Source of the DNA: Luteimonas rhizosphaerae
GTDB taxonomy: Bacteria > Pseudomonadota > Gammaproteobacteria > Xanthomonadales > Xanthomonadaceae
Assembly (NCBI RefSeq): GCF_002849595.1
Contig: NZ_NRQR01000004.1
Coordinates: 1 to 64,000, forward strand
Length of the DNA stretch: 64,000 nt
Direction: 5' to 3'
The notes below the pieces were generated by a model that made no database searches, was not told where the DNA came from, and saw only the letters and a list, made by a program, of their open reading frames with translations. Each line of letters begins with the position of its first letter. Position 1 is the stretch's first letter. The position numbers and the translations under genes were made by a program. This document shows, piece after piece, positions 53,938 to 64,000 of this stretch.

Positions 53938-56900
53938 CTGTCGAAGGCGGCCAGGCGCGCATCGAGCAGCGGCGCGATGCGCGCGGTGGCGTCGCGACCG
54001 GTCAGTTCGGCGTGCAGGAACGGCAGCTCGATCGATTCGATGTGCGCGGCATGCGGCGCCCACAGCGAGGCCCGCAGCTGCGGGCGGTCCGCGTGGTCGT
54101 TGCCGGCGCGCACGTGCAGCAGCGTGCCGTCGACGCGGGCGTGCTGATGCAGGCGCACCAGGCGGTTGGTGTCGGTGACCGCGCGCACGACGCCGTCGAG
54201 CACCGCGCCCGGCAGATTGCCCAGCGCGCTGTCGCCGCGACGCAGGAAATCGACGATCGCCTCGCGCGTGCGCAGCTCGGGATATGCATCCGGGTCGTAG
54301 CCTGCGATCGCCAGCAACGCGCGCAGTGCGGCAATGGCGTCAGGTTCGGGTTCCGCCCGCCAGACTTCGGCGGGATACGCATCGAGCAGTGCCAGCACAC
54401 CGACCTCGCGCCCCAGCACGCGCAGGCGCACGGCCATGGCCTGGGCGAGGATGCCGCCGACCGACCAGCCGAGCAGATGCACCGGACCGTCCGGCTGCAA
54501 GGCGACCACACGGTCGGCGTACTCGGCCGCCAGCGCGTCGATGCTGCCGGGCAACGCCTGCGCGAGATCGAGCGCCGGCGACTGCAGGCCGTACACGCTG
54601 CGCGCGGGCGCGAGCGAACGTGCGAGTTCGCGATAGCACCAGGCGATGCCGCCGGCCGGGTGCACGACGAACAGCGGCGCACGCGACGGTGCACCCTGCG
54701 CGAGGGCGATCACCGGCGCCAGGCCGTGGTCCGGATCATCGCTCTCGCCTGCGTCGAGCGCGGCGGCGAGCCCTTCGACCGTCGGCGTCGCGAACAGGGC
54801 GCCGAGGCCCGGATCGCGGCCGAACGTCTGCTGGATCGCGAGCAGCAGGTGCACGGCGAGCAGCGAATCGCCGCCGAGCGCAAAGAAGTCGGCATCCGCA
54901 CCGACGCGCGCGATTCCCAAAGTCTCGGCGAACAACGCGGCGAGCGCGACCTCGGTCGGCGTGCGCGGTGCGACGAACGCACCCGGCTCGAACGCGGGTG
55001 CCGGCAGCGCATCGCGGTTGAGCTTGCCGTTCGCAGTGACCGGCCAGTCGACCAGCGCGACGAGGGCCGACGGCACCATGTAATCAGGCAACTGTGCGGC
55101 GACGAACGTACGCAGCGACGCAGTGTCGAAGTCCGCCGTCGGCTGCAGATAGCCGACCAGACGCCGGTCACCGGCGCGGTCCTCGCGCACGATGACGACC
55201 GCCTGCGACGCGAATCCGCTGGCGACGATGGCCGCTTCGATCTCGCCCAGCTCGATGCGCAGGCCGCGCAGCTTGACCTGGTGGTCACTGCGGCCGAGGA
55301 ACTCGACGGCACCATCGTCGCGCCAGCGTGCGAGGTCGCCGGTCCGGTAGATGCGCTCGCCCGGTCGATGCGGATCGTCGAGGAAGCGCTCGGCGGTCAA
55401 GTCTTCGCGGCCCAGATAGCCGCGCGCAAGCTGCACGCCGCCGAGATACAGATCGCCGACGACGCCGGGCGGCAGCGGACGCATGTGCGCATCGAGCACG
55501 TACAGCCGCGTGTTCCAGACCGGAAAGCCGATCGGCACCGGGCGCGCGGTGTCGTCCGCATGTCGGACCGTAGAGGTTGTGCAGTTCCGACGTCATGGTC
55601 GCGTGGAAGCGGTCGCGCAGGTCGGCATCCAGCGCTTCGCCGCTGACGAAGACGCGACGCGTCGCCAAGCCGCGTGCTTCCGGCGCGCCGAGGAACGCGG
55701 CCAGCATCGACGGCACGAAATGCAGCGTGGTGATACCGGCATCAAAGATCAGCCGCGCGATCGCGACTGGATCACGGTGCGCATCCGGCGGTGCGACCAC
55801 CAGCTTGGCGCCGGCCAGCAGGGGCAGGAAGAACTCCCAGACCGAGACGTCGAACGTTGCCGGCGTCTTCTGCAGGATGCGATCACTCGCGTCGATGCCG
55901 TAGTGCGCGCGCATCCACTCGAGACGATTGACGATCGCGCGATGTTCGACGACGACGCCCTTGGGCTCGCCGGTCGAGCCGGAGGTGTAAATGACGTAGG
56001 CCGCGTGCTGCGGCGCGACGCCCGGTAGCACGCTGTCGTCCGCACGCTGCGGCCAGTCACGCGGCGCGAAGCGCGGCGCATCGTCCGGCCAGTCGATCCC
56101 TTCGTCGGCGTTCGCGAGCAGCGCGACCGGCCGTGCGGACCGCAGAATGCGCGCGCGTCGTTCCAGCGGATGCGCGAGGTCCATCGGTAGATAGGCCGCG
56201 CCGGCGCGCAGCACGGCGACCAGCGCGACGACGAGTTCGATCGAGCGCGGCAATGCGACCGCGACGACCGTGTCGGCGCCTGCGCCGCGCGCCTGCAGCA
56301 CCTGCGCGAGTGCGCGACTGCGCGTGTCGAGTGCGCGGTAGGTCAGAGTCTCGCCTTCGAACACCAGTGCCGGCGCGTCGGGCGTGGCGGCCATCGACGC
56401 TTCGATCAGCGCCACCAGGGTCGTATCGGGCACCGGATACGCGGTGGCATTGAAGTTGAACAGCGTGCGCATCGCTTCCTCTGGCGTCGCCAGCGGCACG
56501 TCGTCGAGACGCGCATCCGGCTGCGCTGCCACTTCAAGTGCGGCTGCGAGAAAGGTGCGCAGACGCGTCGCGTGAGCGGCGACGTCAGTGTCGGCGTACA
56601 GATCGGGATTGGCTTCGATCTCGAGATCGAGCGCCTGCACGCCATCGCCGCGGAAGCCTAGCGTGATGTCGTCGACCGGTCCGGTGCCGAGGATCTCCAT
56701 CGACGCGCGAGTGCCGGCGAGCAGCGTCGGCCGATAGAACGGCTGCACGTTGATCAGCGGGCCATGCAGACGACGCTGCCCGCCGATCAGGCCGAGATCG
56801 CGTCGCAGCTGCTCGCCGCGGTAGCGACCATGCCGGCGACCGCGCAGCAGCGCGCGGACCATCGTCTGCATGAAATCCGCGACGCTCGCATCCGGCAGCG

Positions 56901-57816
56901 CGGGCACGCGCAGCGGCAGCACGTTCATGACCATCGCCGGCGCGCGCGCGGACGCGCTGCCGAGGCGGCCCATGAAGGGCACGCCGACGACGGCTTCGCC
57001 CTGCCCCCCGAAGCGCTGGCAGTAAGCGGCGGTGAGTGCGGTCAGCACGTCGGGCCAAGGCTGGCCGAGCGCCGCTGCCGCGCGTGCGAGGCCGTCGCGG
57101 AAGTCCGCGTCGAGCGCTTCGACGTGACGCAGGCAATCGGGCGCGGCATGGGCGAAACCGCCGCCGAGCCCCGACGACGCCGGCATGCCGGCCAGCGTCT
57201 CCTGCCAGTACGCCGCATCGGTCGCGCGCTTCTCCGAAACGCGATAGTTCGCGTCCTCCGACAGCACGCCCTCGAGCGGCGCGAAGGTCGTACCGGCAGA
57301 TGCGTCGGCATACAGCGCACAGGTGCGTTCGGTCAGCAGCGCCATGCCGTAGCCGTCGGTCGCAAGGTGATGCACGCGCAGATACCAGACGAAGCGATTG
57401 CCGCCGAGCACGAACAGCCGCTGCAGCGCGAGACGGTCGCGCGCGGGATCGACCGGCGACAGGCGATCGCGTGTCATCGCGACACGCGCGGCGGCGTCCG
57501 GCGCGGACTCTGCGGACAGGTCGATGATCTCCAGATGCGACACATGACCCGTCTCGATCCACTGGATCGGCCCCTCGCCGGTCTCGCGCATGCGCAAGGC
57601 CAGCGCCGGCGCCTCGTCGGCGGCCTGGGTCGCCGCGCGTACGAAGGCGTCGACATCCAGCACGCCGTCGATCCACAAGGCGTGCGCGGTGTTGAACGCG
57701 GGGTTGTTCGGCGCCAGCCGCTGCGCATACCAGAGGCCGGCCTGCGCTTCGGTCAGCGGCCAGCCCGTGCCCGACGTGGCGGCGTCGGCTTCGACGCGGG
57801 ACGCCGTCGCGGTCAT
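53910..57816 (-). pseudogene. entF: EntF-type nonribosomal peptide synthetase (C-A-T-TE), frameshifted in the A domain
   Basis: The combined length of about 1,302 codons matches EntF (about 1,293). Domains in order: condensation with HHLATDG (residues 149-155); adenylation with YTSGSTGEPKG and FDVSVWEFFLPLLAGAKLVV; carrier GGDSLLAVHLLL; thioesterase HPAGGIAWCY and GWSVGGILAQ. Visible A-domain specificity residues read D-V-W-H-F-S-L, the serine code of EntF. At YGPT (about 55560) the frame breaks; it resumes as ADDTARPVPIGFPVWNTRLY. The A5 block (EAAVDV-like) is missing, consistent with a deletion of roughly 26-32 bases. EntF would link 2,3-DHB to serine and cyclise the product. Confidence 0.88.
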
Positions 57817-58079
57817 CCGGCGGCGGGCGCGTCGCGCTGCAGGCCCTGCACGACCTGCCACCAGCCGGCGAGCGTGGTGTGCTCGGCGAGCTGCGAGAAC
57901 TCCAGCGCGATGCCGTGCTCGCTCCAGGCCATCACCAGGCCCAGCACGCGCATCGAATCGAGGCCGAGGTCCATCAGGTTGTCGTCGTCGCGCACGTCTT
58001 CAGGCGCTTCACTGATCAGCTTGGCGACATCGGCGCGCATGCGCTCGAGGGTCAAGGGGCCGGTGCGGTCCACAGTCAC
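57813..58079 (-). CDS. Stand-alone aryl carrier protein (EntB')
   Basis: The 88-residue protein starts at GTG 58079, overlapping the entB stop (GTGA). It contains the phosphopantetheine site NLMDLGLDSMRVLGL (Ser of GLDS) after a short acidic helix. It is equivalent to the ArCP domain fused to isochorismatase in E. coli EntB. Here it is a separate gene, as reported for Stenotrophomonas maltophilia (entB'). It carries the 2,3-DHB thioester loaded by EntE to EntF. Its stop overlaps the entF start (ATGA). Confidence 0.9.
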   Translation of the reverse strand: MTVDRTGPLTLERMRADVAKLISEAPEDVRDDDNLMDLGLDSMRVLGLVMAWSEHGIALEFSQLAEHTTLAGWWQVVQGLQRDAPAAG

Positions 58080-58675
58080 TGCAGCATCTCCAGAAGTCGG
58101 TCGGTGGTCAGCGGCACGCCGCAGGTGCGCGCGATCCAGTGCAGCGCGAGGTCGTGGTCGGCGCGTGAGAAATCGGCGACCGCGTCGGCGACGACGAAGG
58201 TCTCGATATCGCGCTGGAAGGCGTCGGTCGCCGTCGACAGCACGCCGATGTGCGCGTAGACGCCGGTGATCAGCAGTTGGTCTCGACCGCGCGCGCGCAT
58301 CAGCGTGTCGAGATTGCTGCGCTGGAAGGCGCTGTAGCGGTGCTTGACCAGCACGTGGTCGCCTTCGGGACTCGCCTGCATGCCCGGGCCCCAGAGATCG
58401 GCCTGCAGGCCGCGATCGCGCCGGTCCTGGTGGCCGCGCTGCGCGGTGTAGAAGACCGGGATGCCGGCGCTGCGGCAATGCGCGAGCAGGTGCGCGAGGT
58501 TCTGGATCGCGGGCGCCAGCGGCGCGTCGTCCTGCGCGAAGGCGGCGAGGAAGTAGCGCTGCATGTCGTGGACGAGCAGCGCCGCGCGGGAGGGCTCAGG
58601 TATCCACCGGCCGCGCGCGGCCGGGAGTTCGGCCGCGGTAGGCAGCGGATACGGTGCGATCTTCGGCAGGCCCAT
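58076..58675 (-). CDS. entB: Isochorismatase EntB (without carrier domain)
   Basis: The 199-residue protein is the isochorismatase domain alone. ALLVHDMQRYFLAAF carries the catalytic Asp, HVLVKHRYSAFQRSNLDTLM the Lys region, and LLITGVYAHIGVLSTATDAF replaces the cysteine-hydrolase motif with Gly, as in EntB. It converts isochorismate to 2,3-dihydro-2,3-DHB plus pyruvate. The start shares one base with the entE stop and the stop overlaps the carrier gene, so all three are coupled. Confidence 0.94.
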   Translation of the reverse strand: MGLPKIAPYPLPTAAELPAARGRWIPEPSRAALLVHDMQRYFLAAFAQDDAPLAPAIQNLAHLLAHCRSAGIPVFYTAQRGHQDRRDRGLQADLWGPGMQASPEGDHVLVKHRYSAFQRSNLDTLMRARGRDQLLITGVYAHIGVLSTATDAFQRDIETFVVADAVADFSRADHDLALHWIARTCGVPLTTDRLLEMLQ

Positions 58676-60324
58676 CAGCCGGCGTCCTTCTGGTCTTCGA
58701 GGAAACGCGCGCGCAGCTGTGCACGCAGCTCGCGCCGGCTGATCTTGCCGACCGCCGTAGTGCCGAAGGCATCGACGAACACGATCTGGTCCGGCACCTT
58801 GAACGCCGCAAGGCCGCGGCCGCGCACCCAGGCCTTGAGCTCGGCCGGACGCGGTTTCTCGTCACCCGGAATCACGAACGCGCAGCTGCGCTCGCCGAGG
58901 AAGTCGTCGGGGATCGACACCACCGCCGCATCGAACACCTGCGGATGCGCGAGCAGGTGGTCTTCGATTTCCTCGGCCGAGATCTTCTCGCCCGCGCGGT
59001 TGATGTGGTCCGTCGCCCGGCCCTGCACGATCAGATGGCCGCTCGGCAGGCGCTGCACCATGTCGCCGGTGCGGTAGAAGCCGTCGTCGGTGAACGATCG
59101 CGCGTTCGCCGCGTCGTCGTTGTGGTAACCGCGGATCGTGTACGGGCCGCGCGTCAGCAGATGGCCGATTTCGCCATCGGCGACCGGTGCACCGTGATCG
59201 TCGACCACGAGGACTTCATCGTCGGCGCTGATCGGCCGGCCCTGTGTGGTCAGCACGAGATCGTCGGCATCGTCGAGCCGTGTGTAGTTCACCAGCCCCT
59301 CAGCCATGCCGAACACCTGCTGCAGCGTGCAATTCAGGCCTGCGACGACGCGGCGGGCGGCCTCCGGCACCAGCTTGGCGCCGCCGACCTGCAGCACCTG
59401 CAGGCTCGACAGATCATGTGTCGTCTTGCCTGCGGCATCGGCCCACAGTAATGCCAGCGGCGGCACCAGGCCGACGCAGGTCACGCGCTCAGCCGCGATC
59501 AACGGGAACGCGGCATCGGGGCCCGGACCGGGACTCAGCACCACGCGCGCACCGGCATACAGCGCGCCGAAGAAACCGGGCGAACTCATCGGGAAGTTGT
59601 GCGCGGCCGGCAGCGCGACCAGGTAGACGCTGTCCGCATCGATGCCGCATAGAGCGTTACTTGCGCGAAAGCTGTAGATGTAGTCGTCGTGCGTGCGCGG
59701 AATCAGCTTCGACAGGCCGGTACTACCGCCGGAGATCTGCAGGAATGCGACCGACTGCGGATCGGGATCGCCCGGCAGCGCGTCGCGCCGGCCATCGAGC
59801 GCATCGACGGCCACGAACTCGGCCGCATTGCCGACCACGAAGACATGCCGCACCGCCGGCACCTCGGCCTGCAGGTCGCGCGCGAGCGTGCGGTAGTCGA
59901 AGGCATCACCGCGTTCCGCGCAGACATAGGCGCTGGCCTCGGCCTTGCGCGCGAAGTGCGCGACCTCGGTCAGCCGATGCGCGGGCAAGGCGTAGACCGG
60001 CACCAGCTGCGCGCGGAACAGCGCGCAGACCACGGCGATGAATTCCGGGATGTTGCCCAGCTGCACCACGACGCGGTCGCCGGGCGCGAGACCTTGCGCG
60101 AGCAGACCCGCGGCGATGCGCTCGGCCTCCGCCCACAGGTGCGCATAGGTCCAGCGGGCGTCACCGCCGACGACGGCAATCGCGTCCGCAAACCGCGTCG
60201 CGCGTTCGCGCAGGAAAGCGGGGAAGGTCTCGCCGCGCCAGTGGCCGGCGGCGCGATACCGCGCGACGAAGGCATCGGGCCAGGTCTGGCGCAGCGGCAA
60301 GGGCGTGGGCGATGGATCGGACAT
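58675..60324 (-). CDS. entE: 2,3-dihydroxybenzoate-AMP ligase EntE
   Basis: The 549-residue adenylate-forming enzyme has the EntE/DhbE motifs: [20 protein letters not shown] (A3), [20 protein letters not shown] (substrate pocket Asn), [18 protein letters not shown] (A5), and GKISRREL with the catalytic Lys near the C-terminus. It activates 2,3-DHB with ATP and loads the carrier protein. The gap to entC is 41 bases. The frame is intact. Confidence 0.95.
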   Translation of the reverse strand: MSDPSPTPLPLRQTWPDAFVARYRAAGHWRGETFPAFLRERATRFADAIAVVGGDARWTYAHLWAEAERIAAGLLAQGLAPGDRVVVQLGNIPEFIAVVCALFRAQLVPVYALPAHRLTEVAHFARKAEASAYVCAERGDAFDYRTLARDLQAEVPAVRHVFVVGNAAEFVAVDALDGRRDALPGDPDPQSVAFLQISGGSTGLSKLIPRTHDDYIYSFRASNALCGIDADSVYLVALPAAHNFPMSSPGFFGALYAGARVVLSPGPGPDAAFPLIAAERVTCVGLVPPLALLWADAAGKTTHDLSSLQVLQVGGAKLVPEAARRVVAGLNCTLQQVFGMAEGLVNYTRLDDADDLVLTTQGRPISADDEVLVVDDHGAPVADGEIGHLLTRGPYTIRGYHNDDAANARSFTDDGFYRTGDMVQRLPSGHLIVQGRATDHINRAGEKISAEEIEDHLLAHPQVFDAAVVSIPDDFLGERSCAFVIPGDEKPRPAELKAWVRGRGLAAFKVPDQIVFVDAFGTTAVGKISRRELRAQLRARFLEDQKDAG

Positions 60325-60365
60325 ACGGACAAACGGGTCTTCTGGATCGTCGGGAGAAAAGTCGC

Positions 60366-61538
60366 TCAGGCTGCGCCGGCGTCGTCGATGCCCAGCGCAT
60401 TGCGGAGCGCCATGAACTTGGCGGCGGTCTCGTCGACTTCCGACTCGGGCTGCGAGCCGGCCACGATACCGGCCCCGGCGTAGAGGTGCATCGTGCGGCC
60501 CTGCACGCGCGCGCAGCGGATCGACACGTACCAGTCGCCATCGCCCGCCGCGTCGGTCCAGCCGACCGCGCCGGCGTAGAAGCCGCGGTCGAACGGTTCG
60601 TAGGCGCGGATCGCCTGCAGCGCCGCCAGGCGCGGCGTGCCGCAGACCGCCGGGGTCGGATGCAGCACGCCGGCCAGCGTCGCCGACGACACGTCGGCGT
60701 CCTTGAGCGTGCCGGTGATGCGGGTCGCGAGATGCCACATCGTTGCGGTGGCGTGCAGCGACGGGCGCGGCGGCGCCGCCAGTTCGCGGCACAGCGGCGC
60801 GAGGCCGTCGAGGATCGCTTCGACGACCAGCCTGTGTTCGTGCAGATCCTTGCCCGACGCCAGCAGCGCGTCCGTGCGATGCCGGTCTTCGACCGGATCG
60901 CCGATCCGGCGCGCCGAGCCGGCCAGGGGATGCGAGACCACCGCGCGGCCGCGACGCGAGACCAGCAGTTCCGGCGTCGCACCGACCAGCCACGCGGGCG
61001 CATCGCCCGGGGCGACCGGCAGCGGCACGACGAAGGTGGTGACGCTCGCATCGGCGCCGAGCCGCAGCGCCAGCGCCTGCGGATCGATCGGGGCGGCTGC
61101 TTCGACCCGCAGCCCGCGCGCCAGCACGACCTTGCGCAGGGCATCCGCGTCCCCGTCCGGCGCGTCGCGCAACATGGCCACGCAGCGCGCGACGGCGTCG
61201 GCATAGGCGGCCGCGGTCGGTACCTCGGACGTCGCCACCAGCGGGCCGATCGCGGCCGGCGTTGCCGGGTCCGAGGCCGGCGGCGACAGGCGCACCGGCT
61301 GATGCAGGGCGTCGTCGTGGCGCGGGTCGAACGGCAGCGCGCCGACGAGCAACGCCGGCCCGGAACGCGGCGCAGCGAAGAACGCGGCGACCCGCGCCCC
61401 CAGTGTCGCCGCCGGTCCGGACGGCAGCCGCGCCTGCACGCCTTCAGTGGCCAGATGGCGATCCGGCGCATGCAGCCGGAACGGCGCCTGCGTGCCGGCG
61501 TCGCGCAGCTCGTGCAGCAAGGACGCCGCGTGGTTCAT
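60366..61538 (-). CDS. entC: Isochorismate synthase EntC
   Basis: The 390-residue protein starts at ATG 61538, overlapping the exporter stop (ATGA). Chorismate-binding signatures: [63 protein letters not shown] and the C-terminal [20 protein letters not shown]. It converts chorismate to isochorismate, the first committed step to 2,3-DHB. Length is normal for EntC/DhbC. Confidence 0.94.
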   Translation of the reverse strand: MNHAASLLHELRDAGTQAPFRLHAPDRHLATEGVQARLPSGPAATLGARVAAFFAAPRSGPALLVGALPFDPRHDDALHQPVRLSPPASDPATPAAIGPLVATSEVPTAAAYADAVARCVAMLRDAPDGDADALRKVVLARGLRVEAAAPIDPQALALRLGADASVTTFVVPLPVAPGDAPAWLVGATPELLVSRRGRAVVSHPLAGSARRIGDPVEDRHRTDALLASGKDLHEHRLVVEAILDGLAPLCRELAAPPRPSLHATATMWHLATRITGTLKDADVSSATLAGVLHPTPAVCGTPRLAALQAIRAYEPFDRGFYAGAVGWTDAAGDGDWYVSIRCARVQGRTMHLYAGAGIVAGSQPESEVDETAAKFMALRNALGIDDAGAA

Positions 61539-62731
61539 GCGGCGCGTCTCACGTGCGCCGCCGCGGCCAGCGACAGGCCGAGCAGCACGACACCGACCAG
61601 CACATAAGGCGCGTTCGGCGACCAGCGGTACAGCAGCGTGCCCAGCAGCGGGCCGGCGACCATGCCCATGCCCTGCACCGAGGCGACCGTGCCCGCGGCG
61701 GCGCCCTGCTCGTGCGCCTCGACCGAATCCGCGGCCAGGCCCTGGAACGACGGAAACACGAATCCCATGCCGAAAGCCGCGACGCCGTAGGCCGCCAGCA
61801 GCTGCCACTGCGCCGCGACCAGGGCCGAGGACCCGAAACCGATCGCCGAGATCAGCGCGCCCAGCGCGATCCAGCGCGCCGGCGGCACCGACGTCAGCCG
61901 CATCACCAGCGCCTGGGCGAAGATCAGCCCGACGCCGACGGCGGTCAGCGACAGGCCGGCGACGCGGGCGCCATCTTCCGGCGACAGCTGCAGCCGGTCG
62001 ATCGCGAAGAAGCCGACGACGACCTGGGCGATCGTCACCGACATCATCGCCGCGAACACCGCATACACCGGCAGGCGCAGGCGACGATCGAAGACCGCCA
62101 TCGTCGGCCGCGGCCCGTTGCGGGTGGCATCGGCGGGCGTGGTGGCCGGCAGCCGCCACCACAGGGACAGCAGCGACAGCAGCGGCAGCGCGGCGGCGAT
62201 GTACAGCGCCAGCGCGATGTCGTGGAACGCGATCCAGCCCGCGGCCGCCGGGCCGAGCACCATGCCCACCGCGTTCGCCGTGCCCAGGCGCGCCATCACG
62301 CTGGCGCGGCCGCCGGGCGGCACTTCGTCGGCGACGACCGCGGCCGCCGTCGGCGGCACCGCGGCGTAGAACAATCCGACCAGCGCGCGGGTGCCGACCA
62401 GCACCACGACCGACAGCCACACCGCCGGCGGGTTGCGCAGCGCCAGGTCCACGAACACCGCCATTGCGATGTAGACCACCGCGTAGCCGGCCAGCGAGAT
62501 CAGCAGCACGCGCCTGCGGCCGATCCGGTCGCTGAGCACGCCCCAGCGGCGCGCCGACAGCATCCACAGCACGCCGGCCGCCGTCACCGACAGCCCCGCA
62601 TGCCATTCGGCGAGCCCGAGGATGCGCACCACCGGGCCCACCACGGCGACGAACGCCATCATCGCCATGGTGCCCGCGAGGGCGGTGAACACGAGCGCGG
62701 GCAGACCGGAAACGGCGGGGCGGGACGACAT
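61535..62731 (-). CDS. MFS transporter, putative catechol siderophore exporter (EntS-like)
   Basis: The 398-residue protein has 12 hydrophobic segments and MFS motif A (RRWGVLSDRIGRRRVLLISL) after the second. It is the first gene of the siderophore operon, directly behind Fur-box-like sites and overlapping entC. Export of the catechol product is the natural role by position; EntS orthology is not proven. Confidence 0.82.
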   Translation of the reverse strand: MSSRPAVSGLPALVFTALAGTMAMMAFVAVVGPVVRILGLAEWHAGLSVTAAGVLWMLSARRWGVLSDRIGRRRVLLISLAGYAVVYIAMAVFVDLALRNPPAVWLSVVVLVGTRALVGLFYAAVPPTAAAVVADEVPPGGRASVMARLGTANAVGMVLGPAAAGWIAFHDIALALYIAAALPLLSLLSLWWRLPATTPADATRNGPRPTMAVFDRRLRLPVYAVFAAMMSVTIAQVVVGFFAIDRLQLSPEDGARVAGLSLTAVGVGLIFAQALVMRLTSVPPARWIALGALISAIGFGSSALVAAQWQLLAAYGVAAFGMGFVFPSFQGLAADSVEAHEQGAAAGTVASVQGMGMVAGPLLGTLLYRWSPNAPYVLVGVVLLGLSLAAAAHVRRAA

Positions 62732-62855
62732 GTCGGAACTCGCAGGGGCGTTGCGTCACGGCGCACGAGGGACGCGGAACAGCGCGCGACGGCGGCGCCG
62801 TCGGCGTGGACATCGGCGCCCCAGCAATGCGGTGCGACGACATCCGGTCGAGCTG

Positions 62856-62874
62856 CGAAATGATAGCAGTTCTC
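62856..62874. promoter_or_regulatory. Candidate Fur box (exporter side)
   Basis: AAATGATAGCAGTTCTC matches about 11 of 19 positions of the Fur consensus GATAATGATAATCATTATC. It is about 125 bases from the exporter start. Confidence 0.5.
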
Positions 62875-62995
62875 ATCTTTGGCGCTGCCTTTGCCACAGG
62901 ACGCTGGGTTGCGGAGGGTTGCCGACGAACGGGGAATTGCGCGCCGTCACGGCACGGATCCGGACCGCCATGCGCGGAGTTGACCGCTCGTGGTT

Positions 62996-63014
62996 GAGAA
63001 TGACTCCTATTCAC
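62996..63014. promoter_or_regulatory. Candidate Fur box (receptor side)
   Basis: GAGAATGACTCCTATTCAC matches about 11 of 19 positions of the Fur consensus and has the GAGAATGA half-site usual in xanthomonads. It is about 98 bases upstream of the receptor start. Confidence 0.6.
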
Positions 63015-63111
63015 CCTATGATGCGCGCCTGCCGGCCTGGCCGGTGTCCATCCCTGCCCCCGAGGTCTCAGCTGCCGCCAGAGACACAGGCGTCTGCTTG
63101 CCGGAGTCCGC

Positions 63112-64000
63112 ATGTCCGTCCGTCCGTTGCATCCCGCCCGCGCCGTCCCGCGCGCCCTGCTGTCCACCGCGATCGCGCTGTCGCTGTCCCCGGTCGCGTC
63201 GGCCCAGTCGCAGACCGACGACGATCCGCGGGAACTCGACACCGTCCACGTGACCGCGGAAGCCATCGCCCGCCAAGCGCTCGGCACCTCGGTCATCACC
63301 GTCGAGGACATCGAACGGCGGCCGCCGGCCAACGACCTGGCCGAACTGATCCGGACGATGCCGGGCGTCAACCTCACCGGGAACAGCTCCTCCGGCCAGT
63401 ACGGCAACAACCGCCAGATCGACCTGCGCGGCATGGGGCCGGAAAACACCCTGATCCTCGTCGACGGCAAGCCCGTGGGCTCGCGCGATTCGATCCGCAT
63501 GGGCCGTAGCGGCGAGCGCAACACCCGCGGCGACACCAACTGGGTGCCGGCCGAGGCGGTCGAGCGCATCGAAGTGCTGCGGGGTCCGGCCGCGGCCCGC
63601 TACGGCTCCGGCGCCTCGGGCGGCGTGGTCAACATCATCACCAAGCGGCCGACCGGCGACCTGACCGGTTCGCTGAGCCTGTACGGCCTCGTACCGCAGC
63701 ACGGCGAGGAAGGCGGCAGCCACCGCGCCGGCGTGACCCTCAGCGGTCCGCTCACCGAGGCGCTGTCGTTCCGCGTCTACGGCAACGTCAACAAGACCGA
63801 GGCCGACTCGCTCGATCTCAATTCGGACTTCCTGACCGACGTCGGCGTCACCCCGCCCGCCGGCCGCGAAGGCGTGCGCAACCGCGACGTCAACGCGCTG
63901 TTGCGCTGGGACGTCAACGCCGCGCACGTGCTCGAGTTCGAGGCCGGCACCAGCCGCCAGGGCAACCTCTACGCCGGCGACCGCGCCGTCAGCCTCGACG
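63112..64000 (+). CDS. FepA/PfeA-like catecholate TonB-dependent receptor (partial, right edge)
   Basis: The ATG 63112 frame remains open to the window end (296 residues seen). A Sec signal (LLSTAIALSLSPVASAQ) is followed by a TonB box region (ELDTVHVTAEAI) and the plug domain. GERNTRGDTNWVPAEAVERI and LRGPAAARYGSGASGGVVNI are nearly the FepA/PfeA signatures for enterobactin receptors. It is divergent from the catechol operon across the Fur-box region, so uptake of the ferric form of this siderophore is likely. Confidence 0.92.
   Translation, partial: MSVRPLHPARAVPRALLSTAIALSLSPVASAQSQTDDDPRELDTVHVTAEAIARQALGTSVITVEDIERRPPANDLAELIRTMPGVNLTGNSSSGQYGNNRQIDLRGMGPENTLILVDGKPVGSRDSIRMGRSGERNTRGDTNWVPAEAVERIEVLRGPAAARYGSGASGGVVNIITKRPTGDLTGSLSLYGLVPQHGEEGGSHRAGVTLSGPLTEALSFRVYGNVNKTEADSLDLNSDFLTDVGVTPPAGREGVRNRDVNALLRWDVNAAHVLEFEAGTSRQGNLYAGDRAVSLD

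Larger units (their letters stand above)
62732..63111. promoter_or_regulatory. Fur-controlled divergent promoter region
   Basis: This 380-base gap separates the exporter (minus) from the FepA-like receptor (plus). It holds two Fur-box-like sites listed separately and no coding feature I can support. The relatively AT-rich part near 62850-63030 is where promoters are expected. Confidence 0.65.

Overview
The window is very GC-rich, densely packed DNA with long antisense shadow frames, many four-base ATGA or GTGA gene overlaps and TonB-dependent receptors. The gene content matches the Xanthomonadaceae/Lysobacteraceae (Luteimonas, Lysobacter, Stenotrophomonas, Xanthomonas): a xylan utilisation locus with TAGCGCTA-centred operators, and an entCEBB'FA-type catechol cluster with a split entB. 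The genus assignment is inference. I saw no tRNA, rRNA, CRISPR or transposase gene.

Layout. (1) 1-12748, minus strand: two Tat-type TldD metallopeptidases, a PmbA/TldE-like partner, a DUF4159 protein and a MoxR-DUF58-BatA-like-DUF4175-like-GATase-like membrane series that runs off the left edge. (2) 12947-14761: a DUF885 lipoprotein. (3) 15057-21611: formate/oxalate genes: a ModE-like regulator, a divergent oxalate/formate-type MFS carrier, FdhD, a YdeP/FdhF-like molybdoenzyme and a small winged-helix protein. (4) 21796-23207: a VOC protein and two overlapping Nudix hydrolases. (5) 23387-52731: a large glucuronoxylan regulon. A TonB receptor and sugar carriers bring in fragments. GH10, GH43, GH67, GH115 and SGNH esterase enzymes dismantle the polymer. 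UxaC, UxuB and ManD convert (methyl)glucuronate to 2-keto-3-deoxygluconate, and XylA and XylB feed xylose into the pentose phosphate pathway. A LacI-family regulator sits in the locus, and xyl-box-like operators precede the receptor, the uronate carrier, GH67 and xylB. (6) 53028-64000: a catechol siderophore operon (MFS exporter, entC, entE, entB, separate aryl carrier protein, entF, entA) with a divergent FepA-like receptor cut by the right edge; the divergent promoter carries Fur-box-like sites.

Five genes carry a reading-frame break although both flanks encode well-conserved protein: TldD-2, the oxalate/formate carrier, the YdeP/FdhF-like enzyme, xylA and entF. Four look like short deletions and one like a single-base insertion, and all shift in the same direction relative to coding. 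They are real recent lesions or assembly errors; the sequence alone cannot decide. REP-type inverted repeats occur four times, twice overlapping gene ends (start of GH115, stop of entF). A large imperfect inverted repeat fills the 0.9 kb gap between GH115 and uxaC.

The best candidate for an undescribed system is the predicted Tat-exported TldD/TldE plus DUF4159 plus MoxR/DUF58/BatA-like locus at the left end.
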